The notes under the pieces were generated by a model. That model was not told the origin of the DNA. It did no database searches and saw only the letters and a program-made list of their open reading frames with translations. The position numbers and the translations under genes are program-made. Positions 45,598 through 57,468 of a stretch of 64,000 nt of DNA are shown here, piece by piece. Every line of letters begins with the position of its first letter. Position 1 is the stretch's first letter. The DNA is from Manihot esculenta (Eukaryota > Streptophyta > Magnoliopsida > Malpighiales > Euphorbiaceae), in NCBI RefSeq assembly GCF_001659605.2, contig NC_035164.2:18880000-18943999 (forward strand). Reading direction: 5' to 3'.

Positions 45598-46189
45598 GTA
45601 AGTGATGTTCTTGAATCTGTTTTTTGAAGGTTTTAGGGGGATTTGTGGAAGGAGATGCATGTTTAGGTTCTTAATGATAGTTTTGATGAGTTATGCATGT
45701 ATACATGTGTATATGTTATGTTTGTTTTGTTGTTTGGGGTTATTAGCTAGTTTTGGACCCCTGTGATCATATACATGAGTATATGTATGTTGAGGAGGTG
45801 TAGTTTGCATGGTTTGAGAAGTTGAAGGGAAGAAGGAGATGGTTTGCCGTTGAAGCTGAGTTCTGGATGAACTCAGGTTCGGCAGCCGAAAGTTCATTCG
45901 GCCGCTGAACCTCTTGCATGGTGGCTTAATTGCCACAGCTTGCCCCCGAGTGTTTTTGCATGTTCAGCTCTGTTTGGGGGATTCGGCCGCCGAAGGTGCC
46001 GCCGAAGGTGCTTGAGTTTCGTCTCTGGAGAGGACATTCGGCCGCCGAACCTGCCGCCGAAAGTGTTCTGTCCAGCTTTTCTTTTGCATGCTTTGCATGG
46101 CTAGTTAAGTGAGTTTCAGGGATTTTGGGGGAGTTTAATAGAGGTATTGCTAAGTGAGTTTGGTCCCTCATTTGAGTCCATCTGTATAG
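45598..46189 (+). other. Predicted intron 1 in LTR B
   Basis: Donor AG|GTAAGT at 45598; acceptor CTGTATAG ending 46189. It holds the second TTCGGC motif cluster, as in A. Confidence 0.45.
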
Positions 46190-46278
46190 GTACAGACCAG
46201 AGGAACCAGAGAGAGCAGCAGTGAGTACTGCTCCAGAGTTTCAGAGCCTGCAGAGTCAGTCAGTCCAGATAGCCAGAG

Positions 46279-46795
46279 GTGAGTGGAACTAAACTTATAA
46301 CTTTTCATTGAATCACAAACTGCTTTTAGCATATCTCATGCATCATGTTTATGCCATAGGTTGATTGCATTAGTAGTCACGAATATGTTGCATTGCATTG
46401 TTATTTGATGATGTGAGTAAATGCTGAATGATCCAATAGTCACAGACAGGAAGACCAGGAGCCTTTGACTACGCCCTGGCACGTATAGCAAAGACCAGGA
46501 GCCTTTGACTACGCCCTGGCAGGTATATAGTAAAGTCCAGGAGCCTTTGACTACGCCCTGGCAATGGTAAGTTTACAGGTGTTATATACACATATACATA
46601 TATGACAGGAAGACCAGGTGCTCGATTCTACGCCCTGGCACAGAGTTACTGGGACTATGTGGTGACAGGTTTACTCTTGATGTGGCTTGTCTGTGATATG
46701 GTGCATTCCATGAGATCATATTTTACTGAGATGTTTTACTGTTCTACTCACTGGGCTATAGAGCTCATCCCACTCCCTTAACCCCAGTTTTGCAG
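46279..46795 (+). other. Predicted intron 2 in LTR B
   Basis: Donor AG|GTGAGT; acceptor TTTTGCAG. An 89-nt putative exon (46190-46278) separates it from intron 1. Confidence 0.45.
46449..46640 (+). repeat. Four GACCAGG...CCCTGGCA hairpin repeats in LTR B
   Basis: Three close copies of CCAGGAGCCTTTGACTACG + CCCTGGCA and a fourth variant with GTGCTCGATT. CCAGG pairs with CCTGG in each unit. The same array is in the 3' LTR at 53851-54042. Confidence 0.9.
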
Positions 46796-47241
46796 GTTCA
46801 GTGTACAGTGTACAGGGACAGTCCAGCAGAGTACAGGAAAAAGTAAAGAGATCTGTAATAGCTTAGAGTGGACATGTAATATTAAAGAGATGTAATAGTT
46901 GTTGCTTGACCTAGTGATGTATGTTTTGTACATGATCTGTATATGTATATATGTTTTCCTGCATGTGAAAACCAGGCTTAACAGGTATGAGTTAACCCAT
47001 CTAGAGCAAGCTCTAGTCAGGGATACAGAGTACAGAGGACAGGAGTACAGAGTACAGAGTTAGTGCATGCACAGGTTAAGCCTTGGTTCAGCAAAGAGTT
47101 TTATTTTCACAGAAAATGTATGATCATGTATGAGGTTTACATGTACACAGAGAGTATAGCAGGCTTGCTACGGGTTCTGGCGGCGTTAAGCCGACCTGAA
47201 TCCTAGCGCCGGTGACGGTCCATTTTGGGGTCGTTACAGAT

Positions 47242-47254
47242 TGGTATCAGAGCC
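47242..47254 (+). other. Primer binding site, tRNA-Met type (B)
   Basis: TGGTATCAGAGCC three bases after the LTR end. Confidence 0.95.
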
Positions 47255-47454
47255 CTAGGTTCACATGATCGGACCTATAGAGACAGTGTTGGGCTCAGAC
47301 AGGTTAGAAGTGGTCAAGCACAATAGGAAATCATGTCCACTAGGATAAGGTCTTGAGTCCTATCTGTTATGATATGCCATGAGTGTTGTATGTGTATGAT
47401 TGCTATGTGATGTTTATGTGCTAAAGTGGTATATGTTGTGTTTCCAGACTAACG

Positions 47455-50400
47455 ATGCGAGGAACTCGTCGATCAGCTCGATTGACTGGAGTCCCACCAG
47501 AGAATGAGAGACCAGCTGCTCGTCCTCCTGCATTGCCTAGGGCAAGGTCTCAGAGATCTAGCAGGGAAGGTACGTCCATAGACCCTAGAAGGTCTGTCGA
47601 CGAGAGCAGAAGAGGAACAGCTAGGGGAGGATCAGAGGAAAGGAGGGAAGCTATGGAGATTGATCAGTCTAGAGATGACAGCATGGGTATAGGCAGTTTT
47701 GAGGAAGGTATGGGAGAATCGCAGGGAGGTGCTCAGGCCTCAGGTTTTGGCTATCCATCCTTGTTTCAGGAGCCAGAGTATCCGATGGAGGGGATGTCGG
47801 AGTACTCTCGATTTGACCCATATCCTACTTACATGCCATATATGCCATATCCGCAGTATTACCCATCATATCCACCATATCCTATGTATCCCTCTTCCCC
47901 TATCCATCCAAGTGCAGTACACCTAGAGCCAAATGAACCAGTAGTACCACCAGAACCAGTAGCCCCTGTTGTTGACAGACATGAACCTAGCTCATCTGGA
48001 GGTAAAGTTCAAATGACAGAGTACTTGAAATTGGATGCTCCTAAATACAACATGGGAGATGATCCATTTGATTACCTCAGAGCAGTTAGGATGATCACTA
48101 GTGAATTGGGAGCAGAGGATAGGAGAGCCATTGAGATGGCAGGTTTCACAATAAAATGCAAGAAAGCCAGAGAATGGTTTAAGCATTATGTGGAGCCTAG
48201 AATGGACAGTATGTCATGGGGAGAGTTCGCCAATGAGTTTGCAGGGTGGGCTTTTCCTGACAGTTCGAGGGAGCTGAAGATAATTGAGTTTGAACAGTTG
48301 CGACAGACAGATGAGATGAGTGTTGATGAATTCACAGATAAGTTCCTGGATCTGCTGCAGTACGTGGGTCAAGCCTATGATACTGATCAGAAGAAAGCAA
48401 GAAGATATACTATGAGACTTCATCCCAGGTATTCTTCTTTGATCCTTCCAACTGAGAAGGAGAGTTTTCATTCGATAGTAGATGCAGCCAGGAAAATGGA
48501 AGCTAGTGCCAATATTCAGAAACAGTCAAAGGCACAGGCTTTGGGTTCTAAGGCCCCCAGTTCAGGTTCTACAGGCAGTAAGAGATGGGATAGAGCAAAA
48601 GGAACAAAGAGTAAGTTCTGGAATAAAGTCAAGTCAGGTCTGGGAATAGGTAGTGGCTCAAGCTCTGGCACAGCTCCAGTCTGCAGACGATGCGGAAAAC
48701 CACATGGAGGAGTTTGTCGGTTGGGATCTACAGCTTGTTTTCGATGTGGACAGGAAGGGCATATTGCTCGGGATTGTCCGCAGATGACTTTTGCACCATC
48801 CCAGCAGATGAGTTCAGGCAGTGTGGTACAGCCAGTTGTACGGCCAGTAGCTCCAGTCATGCCTCAGGCTAGTGGCAGAGGTAGAGGGAGAGGGGTAGCC
48901 TCTACTTCAGCAGCAGGTTCCCGAGGTGGAAATCCGGTAGCCCCAGCACGGATTTTCACAGTGACACAGGAGGAGGCTAACACGTCGAACACAGTGGTGT
49001 CAGGTAATCTCATCATTGGGTGTTCAGATGTGTATGCTTTGATGGACCCCGGTGCTTCTCATTCCTTTATTGCTTCGAGAGCCATAGAGAGGTTGGGTTT
49101 GATCAGTTCTGAGTTAGAGTATCCTCTCTGGGTCAGTGGACCTAGATGTGACCCATCAGTGGCAGTGTCAGTCTGTCGTTTCAGTCCAGTATTCATAGAG
49201 GGTAGATGCCTTCCAGCTGACCTTGTGGTTCTAGACTTGACAGATTTTGATGTCATTCTAGGGATGGATTGGCTATCTGCATATAGTGCGACGTTGGACT
49301 GTCGAGATAAGCTAGTGAGTCTCAGAGACCAGGATGGGTCAGAGTGTGTCTTCAGAGGAGACAGGAGAGGTACACCCAGAGGTATGATTTCAGCCCTTCA
49401 GGCTCGTCGTTTGCTTAGGAGGGGTTGTCAGGGGTTTCTAGCTCATGTGAGAGAGCTAGACAGTCAGGTGAGGGAACCAGCCACAGTACCAGTAGTCCGA
49501 GAGTTTCTCGATGTGTTCCCAGACGATTTGCCAGGACTACCACCTGATAGGGAGATAGGGTTTGACATTGAATTATTGCCAGGTACTAGACCTATCTCTA
49601 TTCCTCCCTACAGGATGGCGCCAGCTGAGTTAATAGAGTTGAAAGCACAGTTGCAGGACTTGGTAGAGAAGGGTTTCATTCGCCCTAGTACCTCACCTTG
49701 GGGTGCTCCAGTGCTCTTTGTCAGAAAGAAGGATGGATCCCTCAGACTTTGTATCGACTACAGACAGTTGAACAAGGTCACTATCAAGAATAGGTATCCT
49801 TTACCTAGGATTGATGATCTATTTGACCAGCTAGCTGGAGCAGGTTGTTTCTCGAAAATAGATCTGAGATCTGGGTATCATCAGTTGAGAGTCAGAGAGA
49901 CAGATGTGCCTAAGACAGCTTTTCGGACCAGATATGGGCATTATGAGTTCTTAGTGATGCCGTTCGGGTTGACTAACGCCCCTGCAGCATTTATGGATCT
50001 CATGAATAGAGTATTCAGTGAGTTTCTGGATCACTTTGTCATTGTGTTTATCGATGATATCTTAGTGTACTCCAGAAATGCAGAAGAGCATGCCCAACAT
50101 CTGAGGATCGTTTTGCAGACACTGAGAGAGCATGGATTATATGCCAAGTTCTCGAAGTGTGAGTTTTGGTTACGGAGCATTTCCTTCTTGGGACATGTGG
50201 TATCAGCAGAGGGTATTGAGGTAGACCCCAAGAAGATAGAGGCTGTAGCTAACTGGCCCAGACCCATGACAGTAACTGAGATTAAAAGCTTTCTGGGACT
50301 GGCAGGTTACTACAGGAGGTTCGTTCAGAACTTCTCAAAGATCGCAGCTCCTATGACCAAATTGACTCAGAAAAACCAGAAGTTTATCTGGTCAGATCAG

Positions 50401-52389
50401 TGTGAAGAGAGCTTTGAAGAGCTCAAGAGGAGATTGACAACAGCACCAGTGTTAGCTCTGCCTGTCAGTAATGAAGAGTTCACAGTGTTCTGTGATGCAT
50501 CTCGAGTGGGCTTGGGTTGTGTATTGATGCAGAGTGATAGAGTAATAGCTTATGCTTCTAGACAGTTGAAGAAGCACGAGTTAAATTACCCTACCCATGA
50601 CCTAGAGATGGCAGCAGTTATCTTTGCACTTAAGATGTGGCGGCATTACCTCTACGGAGTTAAATGCGAGATCTTCACTGATCACAAGAGTTTACAGTAC
50701 ATCTTAAGTCAGAGAGAGCTGAATTTGAGGCAGAGAAGATGGGTCGAATTGCTCAGTGACTATGATTGTAAGATCCAGTATCATCCGGGTAAGGCGAATG
50801 TTGTCGCAGACGCCCTAAGCCGGAAATCACTAGGCAGTTTATCCCATATAGCAGCAGAGCGGAGATCGGTTGTGATGGAGCTTTATAAGCTCTTTGACGA
50901 GGGATTACAGTTAGAATTGTCTGGTACAGGTGCGTTGATAGCACAGATGCGAGTGACACCTGTGTTTCTGGAGCAGATAGCTCAGAGACAGCATGAGGAC
51001 CCTGAGTTAATGAAAATTGCCAGGACTGTTCAGTCAGGCAATAGTGCAGAGTTCAGATTCGACAGCAAAGGGATCCTTCGCTATGGGAGTCGACTTTGTG
51101 TACCAGATAGGGGCAGTGTGAAGGAAGACATTATGAGGGAAGCTCATAATGCGAGGTATAGTGTTCACCCAGGAGCTACCAAGATGTATCAGGATCTGAA
51201 AAGGGTCTATTGGTGGCCAGCCATGAAGAAAGAAGTGGCGCAGTTCGTGACAGCCTGTGAGGTTTGTCAGAGGGTGAAATTAGAGCATCAGAAACCAGCC
51301 GGAATGCTTAACCCATTACCGATTCCAGAATGGAAATGGGAGAACATAGCCATGGATTTTGTAGTGGGTTTACCAGTAGCGTCCAACAGAATAGACTCGA
51401 TATGGGTGATTGTGGACAGACTCACGAAATCTGCTCATTTTCTTCCAGTACGGAGTAACTATTCTGTGGATAAGTTGGCACAGGTCTATCTGGATGAGAT
51501 AGTGAGGTTACATGGAGTTCCAGTGTCTATAGTTTCAGACAGAGGACCTCAGTTTACTTCTCGCTTTTGGCGGAGTCTGCAAAATGCGATGGGCACGAGG
51601 TTAGATTTTAGTACTGCTTTCCACCCACAGACTGATGGACAGTCAGAAAGGACCATCCAGACCATCGAGGATATGCTTCGCCTATGTGTCTTAGACTTTG
51701 GCGGTTCTTGGAGGCAGCATCTACCTTTAGTGGAATTTGCCTACAATAACAGTCATCATGCTAGCATTGGGATGGCTCCTTATGAAGCTTTGTATGGGAG
51801 GAAGTGCAGATCCCCTGTTTGCTGGGAAGAGGTAGGAGAGAAGGCTCTTGCAGGGCCAGAGTTAGTAGACATTACCAGTAGAATGGTGCCCATGATCAGA
51901 GAGAGAATCAGAACAGCTCAGAGTAGACAGAAAAGTTATGCAGACGTTCGCAGGAAGCAGTTAGAGTTTCAAGAAGGTAATTGGGTATTGCTGAAAGTGT
52001 CTCCAATGAAAGGAGTGGTTCGTTTTGGGAAGAAAGGTAAATTAGCTCCACGGTACATTGGACCCTTTGAGGTGTTGCAGAGGATCGGAAATGTGTCGTA
52101 TAAGCTGGATTTACCTGCGTCTATGGAGAGGATTCACCCGGTATTTCATATTTCTATGCTACGACAGTTTGTGTCAGATCCGAATCAGGTTCTGAGTGAG
52201 CCTGAGGTGGAGATTCATACGGATCTCACCTATATAGAGCAGCCAGTGCGGATTCTGGACACGCAGATCAGACAGCTAAGGAACAAGGAGATTCCAATGG
52301 TGAAAGTCCTATGGAACCACCATAACCTAGAAGAGTGCACATGGGAGACGCGGGAGTCTATGCTCCAGCAGTATCCATATTTGTTTTAA
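47455..52389 (+). CDS. Element B gag-pol polyprotein with chromodomain
   Basis: A single open frame of 1,644 codons. Gag: capsid core at about residues 185-340, CCHC knuckle C428/C431/H436/C441. Protease: D531-P-G-A-S (DPGAS in place of DTG/DSG; I believe this variant occurs in other plant gypsy elements). RT: F865-I-D-D868 in [12 protein letters not shown]. RNase H: D1014 in [10 protein letters not shown]. Integrase: HHCC zinc region with [11 protein letters not shown] ... CEVCQRV, then D1301, D1362 and E1398, an exact DD35E spacing. The C-terminus (about 1590-1644, [16 protein letters not shown]) is a chromodomain-like tail of the kind that directs chromoviruses to heterochromatin. The start is 217 nt after the LTR end. 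No stop or frameshift breaks it, so it is probably functional. Confidence 0.97.
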   Translation: MRGTRRSARLTGVPPENERPAARPPALPRARSQRSSREGTSIDPRRSVDESRRGTARGGSEERREAMEIDQSRDDSMGIGSFEEGMGESQGGAQASGFGYPSLFQEPEYPMEGMSEYSRFDPYPTYMPYMPYPQYYPSYPPYPMYPSSPIHPSAVHLEPNEPVVPPEPVAPVVDRHEPSSSGGKVQMTEYLKLDAPKYNMGDDPFDYLRAVRMITSELGAEDRRAIEMAGFTIKCKKAREWFKHYVEPRMDSMSWGEFANEFAGWAFPDSSRELKIIEFEQLRQTDEMSVDEFTDKFLDLLQYVGQAYDTDQKKARRYTMRLHPRYSSLILPTEKESFHSIVDAARKMEASANIQKQSKAQALGSKAPSSGSTGSKRWDRAKGTKSKFWNKVKSGLGIGSGSSSGTAPVCRRCGKPHGGVCRLGSTACFRCGQEGHIARDCPQMTFAPSQQMSSGSVVQPVVRPVAPVMPQASGRGRGRGVASTSAAGSRGGNPVAPARIFTVTQEEANTSNTVVSGNLIIGCSDVYALMDPGASHSFIASRAIERLGLISSELEYPLWVSGPRCDPSVAVSVCRFSPVFIEGRCLPADLVVLDLTDFDVILGMDWLSAYSATLDCRDKLVSLRDQDGSECVFRGDRRGTPRGMISALQARRLLRRGCQGFLAHVRELDSQVREPATVPVVREFLDVFPDDLPGLPPDREIGFDIELLPGTRPISIPPYRMAPAELIELKAQLQDLVEKGFIRPSTSPWGAPVLFVRKKDGSLRLCIDYRQLNKVTIKNRYPLPRIDDLFDQLAGAGCFSKIDLRSGYHQLRVRETDVPKTAFRTRYGHYEFLVMPFGLTNAPAAFMDLMNRVFSEFLDHFVIVFIDDILVYSRNAEEHAQHLRIVLQTLREHGLYAKFSKCEFWLRSISFLGHVVSAEGIEVDPKKIEAVANWPRPMTVTEIKSFLGLAGYYRRFVQNFSKIAAPMTKLTQKNQKFIWSDQCEESFEELKRRLTTAPVLALPVSNEEFTVFCDASRVGLGCVLMQSDRVIAYASRQLKKHELNYPTHDLEMAAVIFALKMWRHYLYGVKCEIFTDHKSLQYILSQRELNLRQRRWVELLSDYDCKIQYHPGKANVVADALSRKSLGSLSHIAAERRSVVMELYKLFDEGLQLELSGTGALIAQMRVTPVFLEQIAQRQHEDPELMKIARTVQSGNSAEFRFDSKGILRYGSRLCVPDRGSVKEDIMREAHNARYSVHPGATKMYQDLKRVYWWPAMKKEVAQFVTACEVCQRVKLEHQKPAGMLNPLPIPEWKWENIAMDFVVGLPVASNRIDSIWVIVDRLTKSAHFLPVRSNYSVDKLAQVYLDEIVRLHGVPVSIVSDRGPQFTSRFWRSLQNAMGTRLDFSTAFHPQTDGQSERTIQTIEDMLRLCVLDFGGSWRQHLPLVEFAYNNSHHASIGMAPYEALYGRKCRSPVCWEEVGEKALAGPELVDITSRMVPMIRERIRTAQSRQKSYADVRRKQLEFQEGNWVLLKVSPMKGVVRFGKKGKLAPRYIGPFEVLQRIGNVSYKLDLPASMERIHPVFHISMLRQFVSDPNQVLSEPEVEIHTDLTYIEQPVRILDTQIRQLRNKEIPMVKVLWNHHNLEECTWETRESMLQQYPYLF

Positions 52390-52450
52390 GGTTTGTTTCC
52401 TCCTTGTATTTTGTTTTGTGTTTTAGGAACATCCGAGGACGAATGTTCTT

Positions 52451-52463
52451 AAGGAGGGGAGAA
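52451..52463 (+). other. Polypurine tract of element B
   Basis: AAGGAGGGGAGAA lies directly before the 3' LTR. Confidence 0.9.
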
Positions 52464-54640
52464 TGTAATACCCGGCTAGAATCCGGCACCGGAATTCCTA
52501 TTACCTGGCGGAATCCGGGATGTTGGGATTCTATCTAAGGGTAGGAGGTATGTGTTACTAAGGATTAAGATGTGTTTAAATGTTTTTTTTAAGATAAATG
52601 GAACTAAGTTATGAGTTGAAATGACCTAAGGCTGGTGAGCCAAGTTCGGCCGCCGAAAGTAAGTTCGGCCGCCGAAAGTGTTTGGCTTCCGAAGGGAAGT
52701 TCGGCCCCCGAACGTTGCATGGTCTCGCATGTGATTGGGCAGCCGACGATGAGTTGGCTAGTGAGCTGAGTCATGTGTTTTGACAGATGTTGGCTTCAGA
52801 TTCTTGCCATGAATTAGCCACGTCTTTTATGACTCATCTGCAAGTGTTTTGAGCAGCTCAGGCAGGAGTTTGCTCATTTACCACGTTTTGAAGGGTTTGA
52901 AGCATAAGTGAGTTTGAGAGAGTTTGAGAGAGTTTGAGAGTGTGAGAGGAGGTGATCCGTTTTCCCTTGGTCAGAGTGTTTAGCTTCTTGCTACAGGAGG
53001 TAAGTGATGTTCTTGAATCTGTTTTTTGAAGGTTTTAGGGGGATTTGTGGAAGGAGATGCATGTTTAGGTTCTTAATGATAGTTTTGATGAGTTATGCAT
53101 GTATACATGTGTATATGTTATGTTTGTTTTGTTGTTTGGGGTTATTAGCTAGTTTTGGACCCCTGTGATCATATACATGAGTATATGTATGTTGAGGAGG
53201 TGTAGTTTGCATGGTTTGAGAAGTTGAAGGGAAGAAGGAGATGGTTTGCCGTTGAAGCTGAGTTCTGGATGAACTCAGGTTCGGCAGCCGAAAGTTCATT
53301 CGGCCGCTGAACCTCTTGCATGGTGGCTTAATTGCCACAGCTTGCCCCCGAGTGTTTTTGCATGTTCAGCTCTGTTTGGGGGATTCGGCCGCCGAAGGTG
53401 CCGCCGAAGGTGCTTGAGTTTCGTCTCTGGAGAGGACATTCGGCCGCCGAACCTGCCGCCGAAAGTGTTCTGTCCAGCTTTTCTTTTGCATGCTTTGCAT
53501 GGCTAGTTAAGTGAGTTTCAGGGATTTTGGGGGAGTTTAATAGAGGTATTGCTAAGTGAGTTTGGTCCCTCATTTGAGTCCATCTGTATAGGTACAGACC
53601 AGAGGAACCAGAGAGAGCAGCAGTGAGTACTGCTCCAGAGTTTCAGAGCCTGCAGAGTCAGTCAGTCCAGATAGCCAGAGGTGAGTGGAACTAAACTTAT
53701 AACTTTTCATTGAATCACAAACTGCTTTTAGCATATCTCATGCATCATGTTTATGCCATAGGTTGATTGCATTAGTAGTCACGAATATGTTGCATTGCAT
53801 TGTTATTTGATGATGTGAGTAAATGCTGAATGATCCAATAGTCACAGACAGGAAGACCAGGAGCCTTTGACTACGCCCTGGCACGTATAGCAAAGACCAG
53901 GAGCCTTTGACTACGCCCTGGCAGGTATATAGTAAAGTCCAGGAGCCTTTGACTACGCCCTGGCAATGGTAAGTTTACAGGTGTTATATACACATATACA
54001 TATATGACAGGAAGACCAGGTGCTCGATTCTACGCCCTGGCACAGAGTTACTGGGACTATGTGGTGACAGGTTTACTCTTGATGTGGCTTGTCTGTGATA
54101 TGGTGCATTCCATGAGATCATATTTTACTGAGATGTTTTACTGTTCTACTCACTGGGCTATAGAGCTCATCCCACTCCCTTAACCCCAGTTTTGCAGGTT
54201 CAGTGTACAGTGTACAGGGACAGTCCAGCAGAGTACAGGAAAAAGTAAAGAGATCTGTAATAGCTTAGAGTGGACATGTAATATTAAAGAGATGTAATAG
54301 TTGTTGCTTGACCTAGTGATGTATGTTTTGTACATGATCTGTATATGTATATATGTTTTCCTGCATGTGAAAACCAGGCTTAACAGGTATGAGTTAACCC
54401 ATCTAGAGCAAGCTCTAGTCAGGGATACAGAGTACAGAGGACAGGAGTACAGAGTACAGAGTTAGTGCATGCACAGGTTAAGCCTTGGTTCAGCAAAGAG
54501 TTTTATTTTCACAGAAAATGTATGATCATGTATGAGGTTTACAGGTACACAGAGAGTATAGCAGGCTTGCTACGGGTTCTGGCGGCCTTAAGCCGACCTG
54601 AATCCTAGCGCCGGTGACGGTCCATTTTGGGGTCGTTACA
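52464..54640 (+). mobile_element. 3' LTR of element B
   Basis: Same length as the 5' LTR and identical by eye except at 54544 and 54587. TCCTT follows at 54641. Confidence 0.97.
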
Positions 54641-54645
54641 TCCTT
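54641..54645. repeat. Target site duplication TCCTT, right copy (element B)
   Basis: Matches 45057-45061. Confidence 0.95.
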
Positions 54646-56528
54646 AAAGTATTTTCATGGTTTTTCTTCAAATCTTTCACGGTTTGAATGAGTTTTACCC
54701 TTGTTTTGAAGAGTTGTGAGCTTTAAACAAGGTTTTGGAGTTTGAAGCTTTTGAAGCTTGGTTTCTCCATATCTTTGAGTTTGGATCATCTCAGCCTTTG
54801 TTCTTCAAGAGGTAAGTGTTGATCCATGGTTCTTATGATGTTTTTATGAGTTTTGTAAAGGGAAAAGGGAGCTAGGCATGAGTTTGCATGAGATGTGCAT
54901 CATAGGGTTTATGAATCCTTTATGTTTGATGTGTGTCTTGTGAGCTTGTTTGTTGGAGTTTAAAGTTATTTGAAGCTCCCTTAGGCTTGTTGAAGTGTTT
55001 ATGCATGTTTTAGAAGGGTTAAATGCATGTGTTGAGGTCTGAACAGGTGATGGAGGGACTGGCAGGCGTCCTTGTGCACGAAACTGAGTTCTGGCTAAAC
55101 TCAGGTTCGGCCCCCGAAAGTCCAAGTTAGGCCGCCGAACATGCCTGACTTTCGTCTCTGGAGGAGACATTCGGCCGCCGAAGGTGCTGCCGAAGGTGCC
55201 CTGTCCAGCCTTCCTTTGCTTGTTTTGCATGCATGTTTTGTGATGTTTTAGAGGGTTTTTGGAGAGATGTTCATAGTTATGTTAGAGTATGTTTGGTACC
55301 TCATTTACGTCCATCTGTGTAGGATTGGACCGAGGAACCGAGGAGGCTCCAGAGTTAGAGTTGGCCCAGAGTTAGCCAGCATTGGCTAGAGGTGAGTGGA
55401 ACTAAACTGAATATTTTATTTTGAGAAATGACACGATTCTAGCATGATCCATGCATCATAAACTGCCATGTGATGTATTAGGTTGTGTTGCATTAGAATT
55501 CACGAATATGATGCATTGCATATGTTGTTGTTCCTGTGGATGAATGTTGGATGATCCTTAGCCCTTGACAGAGAGCAGATACAGAGTTATGGCATGAGAT
55601 AGCCATACCAGGTCGCCCCTGGATAGTCCAGGTCGCTCCTGGTACTATGAGTGAGACAGCTGGGCTGTCAAATCAGAGTTAAGTGTAGACCAGGTGAGAC
55701 TTCGTCTCCTTGGCACAGTTGGTCATGTTATGATATCAGAGAGATAAGTGTAGACCAGGTGATGACATAGTCTCCTTGGCACAGTTGGCATTATTATAAC
55801 ATGTAGTTAAGGGTTATTGGTGACAAATTCATCCTTGAGATGATATGTTTGTGATGTGATGCATTTCATGAGAGCATGTAATGAATGAACTGTTTTTATT
55901 GTTCCTCCTCACTGGGCTCTAGAGCTCATCCCACTCCCTTAACCCCAGTTTTGCAGGTTCTGAGATAGCTATGGGAAGTCAAAGTCAGCAAGAGTACAGA
56001 GGAAAGTTGTGCTTGAATGTATGCTGTAATAGTGTAGTGGACATGATGTAATTAAAACATTAGTTGTAATGTAATGTATAGATATGTACTGTCGTATACT
56101 GGATAGACTTGTGCTTTTCCTAGTATCATTGCTATAGTGTGATGTATGATTAATCCCCTGTACATGAATCCTGTTTTACGTTTCTTGATGAGAAATGTGT
56201 GAGTTAGGCTTAATGTATGGCTTCGATGAGATACCAGTGGAATGTGTTACAGATTAAAAGGGTTTCATTCCCTTGATCCACAGCAGATAGTAGTCCCTGG
56301 TATAGGCCCTGAGGGCCATTTCAGATTGCTATATCTGAGTAGCAGTAGTTAAGCCTACAAAGTTTTACAGGATTGTTGAGTATCTTTGTATCATGTATGG
56401 GATTTATCAGGTACACAGAGAGTATAGTCGGCTTGCTACGGGTCCCGGCGGCCTTAAGCCGATCTGGATCCTAGTGCCAGTGATGGTTCGGACCGTTACT
56501 GAGGGGTACCGGTTTCCGGGTCGTTACA
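54646..56528 (+). mobile_element. 3' LTR of element A, remaining 1,883 bp
   Basis: Continues the A LTR exactly where 45061 left off (compare 38643 onward) and ends GGGTCGTTACA before TGACA. 386 + 1,883 gives the 2,269 bp of the 5' LTR. Confidence 0.95.
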
Positions 56529-56533
56529 TGACA
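56529..56533. repeat. Target site duplication TGACA, right copy (element A)
   Basis: Matches 38252-38256. Confidence 0.95.
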
Positions 56534-57468
56534 GTTCCCTTTGAACTGAAAACAGGTTTGATCCATCTTCTCCCTAAATTTAGAGGATTAGAAAATGAAA
56601 ATCCACACAAGCACTTGAAAGAGTTTCATATTGTCTGTTCATCTATGAGACCTCAAGGTATTTCTGAAGATCATGTTAAGTTGAGAGCTTTTCCTTTTTC
56701 ATTACAAGACTATGCTAAGGATTGGTTATTTTATTTGCCATCTGGATCTATCACTTCTTGGGACGATATGGTTGAAATTTTTTTGAACAAATACTTCCCA
56801 ACTTCTAAAGCAATTGGCATAATAAGAAAAATCACTAGCATAAGACAGAAACCAACTGAGGATTTATATGATTATTGGGAAAGGTTTGAAAGATTATGTA
56901 CAGGTTGCCCTCAACATGATATGTCAGACAGGTCGCTCATAGAGTTCTCCTATGGAGGATTGCTATCTTCAGAAAGGAAGCTCATCAATGTAGCTTGTGG
57001 AAGATACATTACAGACAAGACACCTAGAGAGATGTGAGAGTTGATCTCAACACTTGCAGCCTCATCTAGGCAATATGGAGAAGAAAAGCAATGCAGAGAG
57101 GAGCAAATGAGGTAAGTTCAAATGCTTCTCAGATTTTTGAACTGACATCTGTTATGAAAGATTTTGCCATAGGACTGGTTCAACATATTCAAGCATCCTA
57201 GCCACCTAGGCCATGTGGGATCTGTGCATATGTAGGCCACCCAATTGATCAGTGTCCTATACTCCAAGAAGACAAACAGCAAGCAAATGCCATTGGAGGA
57301 TACAATAGCCACGTAAGGCATGATCCATACTCTAACACTTACAATCTAGGTTGGAGAGATCACTCCAATTTCAGCTATGGAAGGGCCAACAACAATCAGA
57401 ACCATCATAACTATCAAAGGAACCAAGCCCAACCAGCATCTCCAAATCCCAACCAACACCTTGAAAAG
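56534..57468 (+). pseudogene. Athila-like gag, capsid part (C1), broken
   Basis: Continues the gag begun at 37906: VPFELKTGLIHLLPKFRG, then a retrotransposon gag domain with AKDWLFYLPSGSITSWDDM, FLNKYFPTSKA and LYDYWERFERLC. The frame ends at a TGA (57035-57037) where the family usually has a Trp codon (EMWEL), a G-to-A change. Further stops and a frameshift follow. Around 57230-57468 a degraded knuckle-linker region with HPIDQCPIL and DPYSNTYNLGWRDH is readable and matches the better-preserved copy in C2 at 60847-61386. Confidence 0.8.

Larger units (their letters stand above)
45062..47238 (+). mobile_element. 5' LTR of element B
   Basis: TGTAATACCCGG to GGGTCGTTACA. It holds TTCGGCCGCCGAA-type clusters at 45241-45345 and 45878-46060, predicted introns 45598-46189 and 46279-46795, and four hairpin repeat units at 46449-46640. 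Confidence 0.97.
45062..54640 (+). mobile_element. Complete chromovirus element B (Ty3/gypsy, Tekay/Del-like)
   Basis: 9,579 bp. LTRs at 45062-47238 and 52464-54640, both 2,177 bp. TSD TCCTT, tRNA-Met primer site, one open gag-pol with C-terminal chromodomain, and a polypurine tract. I find two LTR differences (47142 T against 54544 G, 47185 G against 54587 C). All parts needed for autonomous transposition appear present. Confidence 0.97.
38257..56528 (+). mobile_element. Chromovirus element A (Tekay/Del-like, pol-defective), interrupted by element B
   Basis: LTRs at 38257-40525 and 44676-45061 plus 54646-56528. Both total 2,269 bp once B and its TSD copy are removed. The TSD is TGACA. The element has gag but only a decayed partial pol and no recognisable integrase. 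I see five substitutions between its LTRs, so insertion was recent. Confidence 0.95.

Noticed and set aside
46449..46640. CRISPR-like regular repeats
   Set aside because: Four imperfect units in a plant retrotransposon LTR with no cas genes. They are an LTR minisatellite, duplicated in the 3' LTR.
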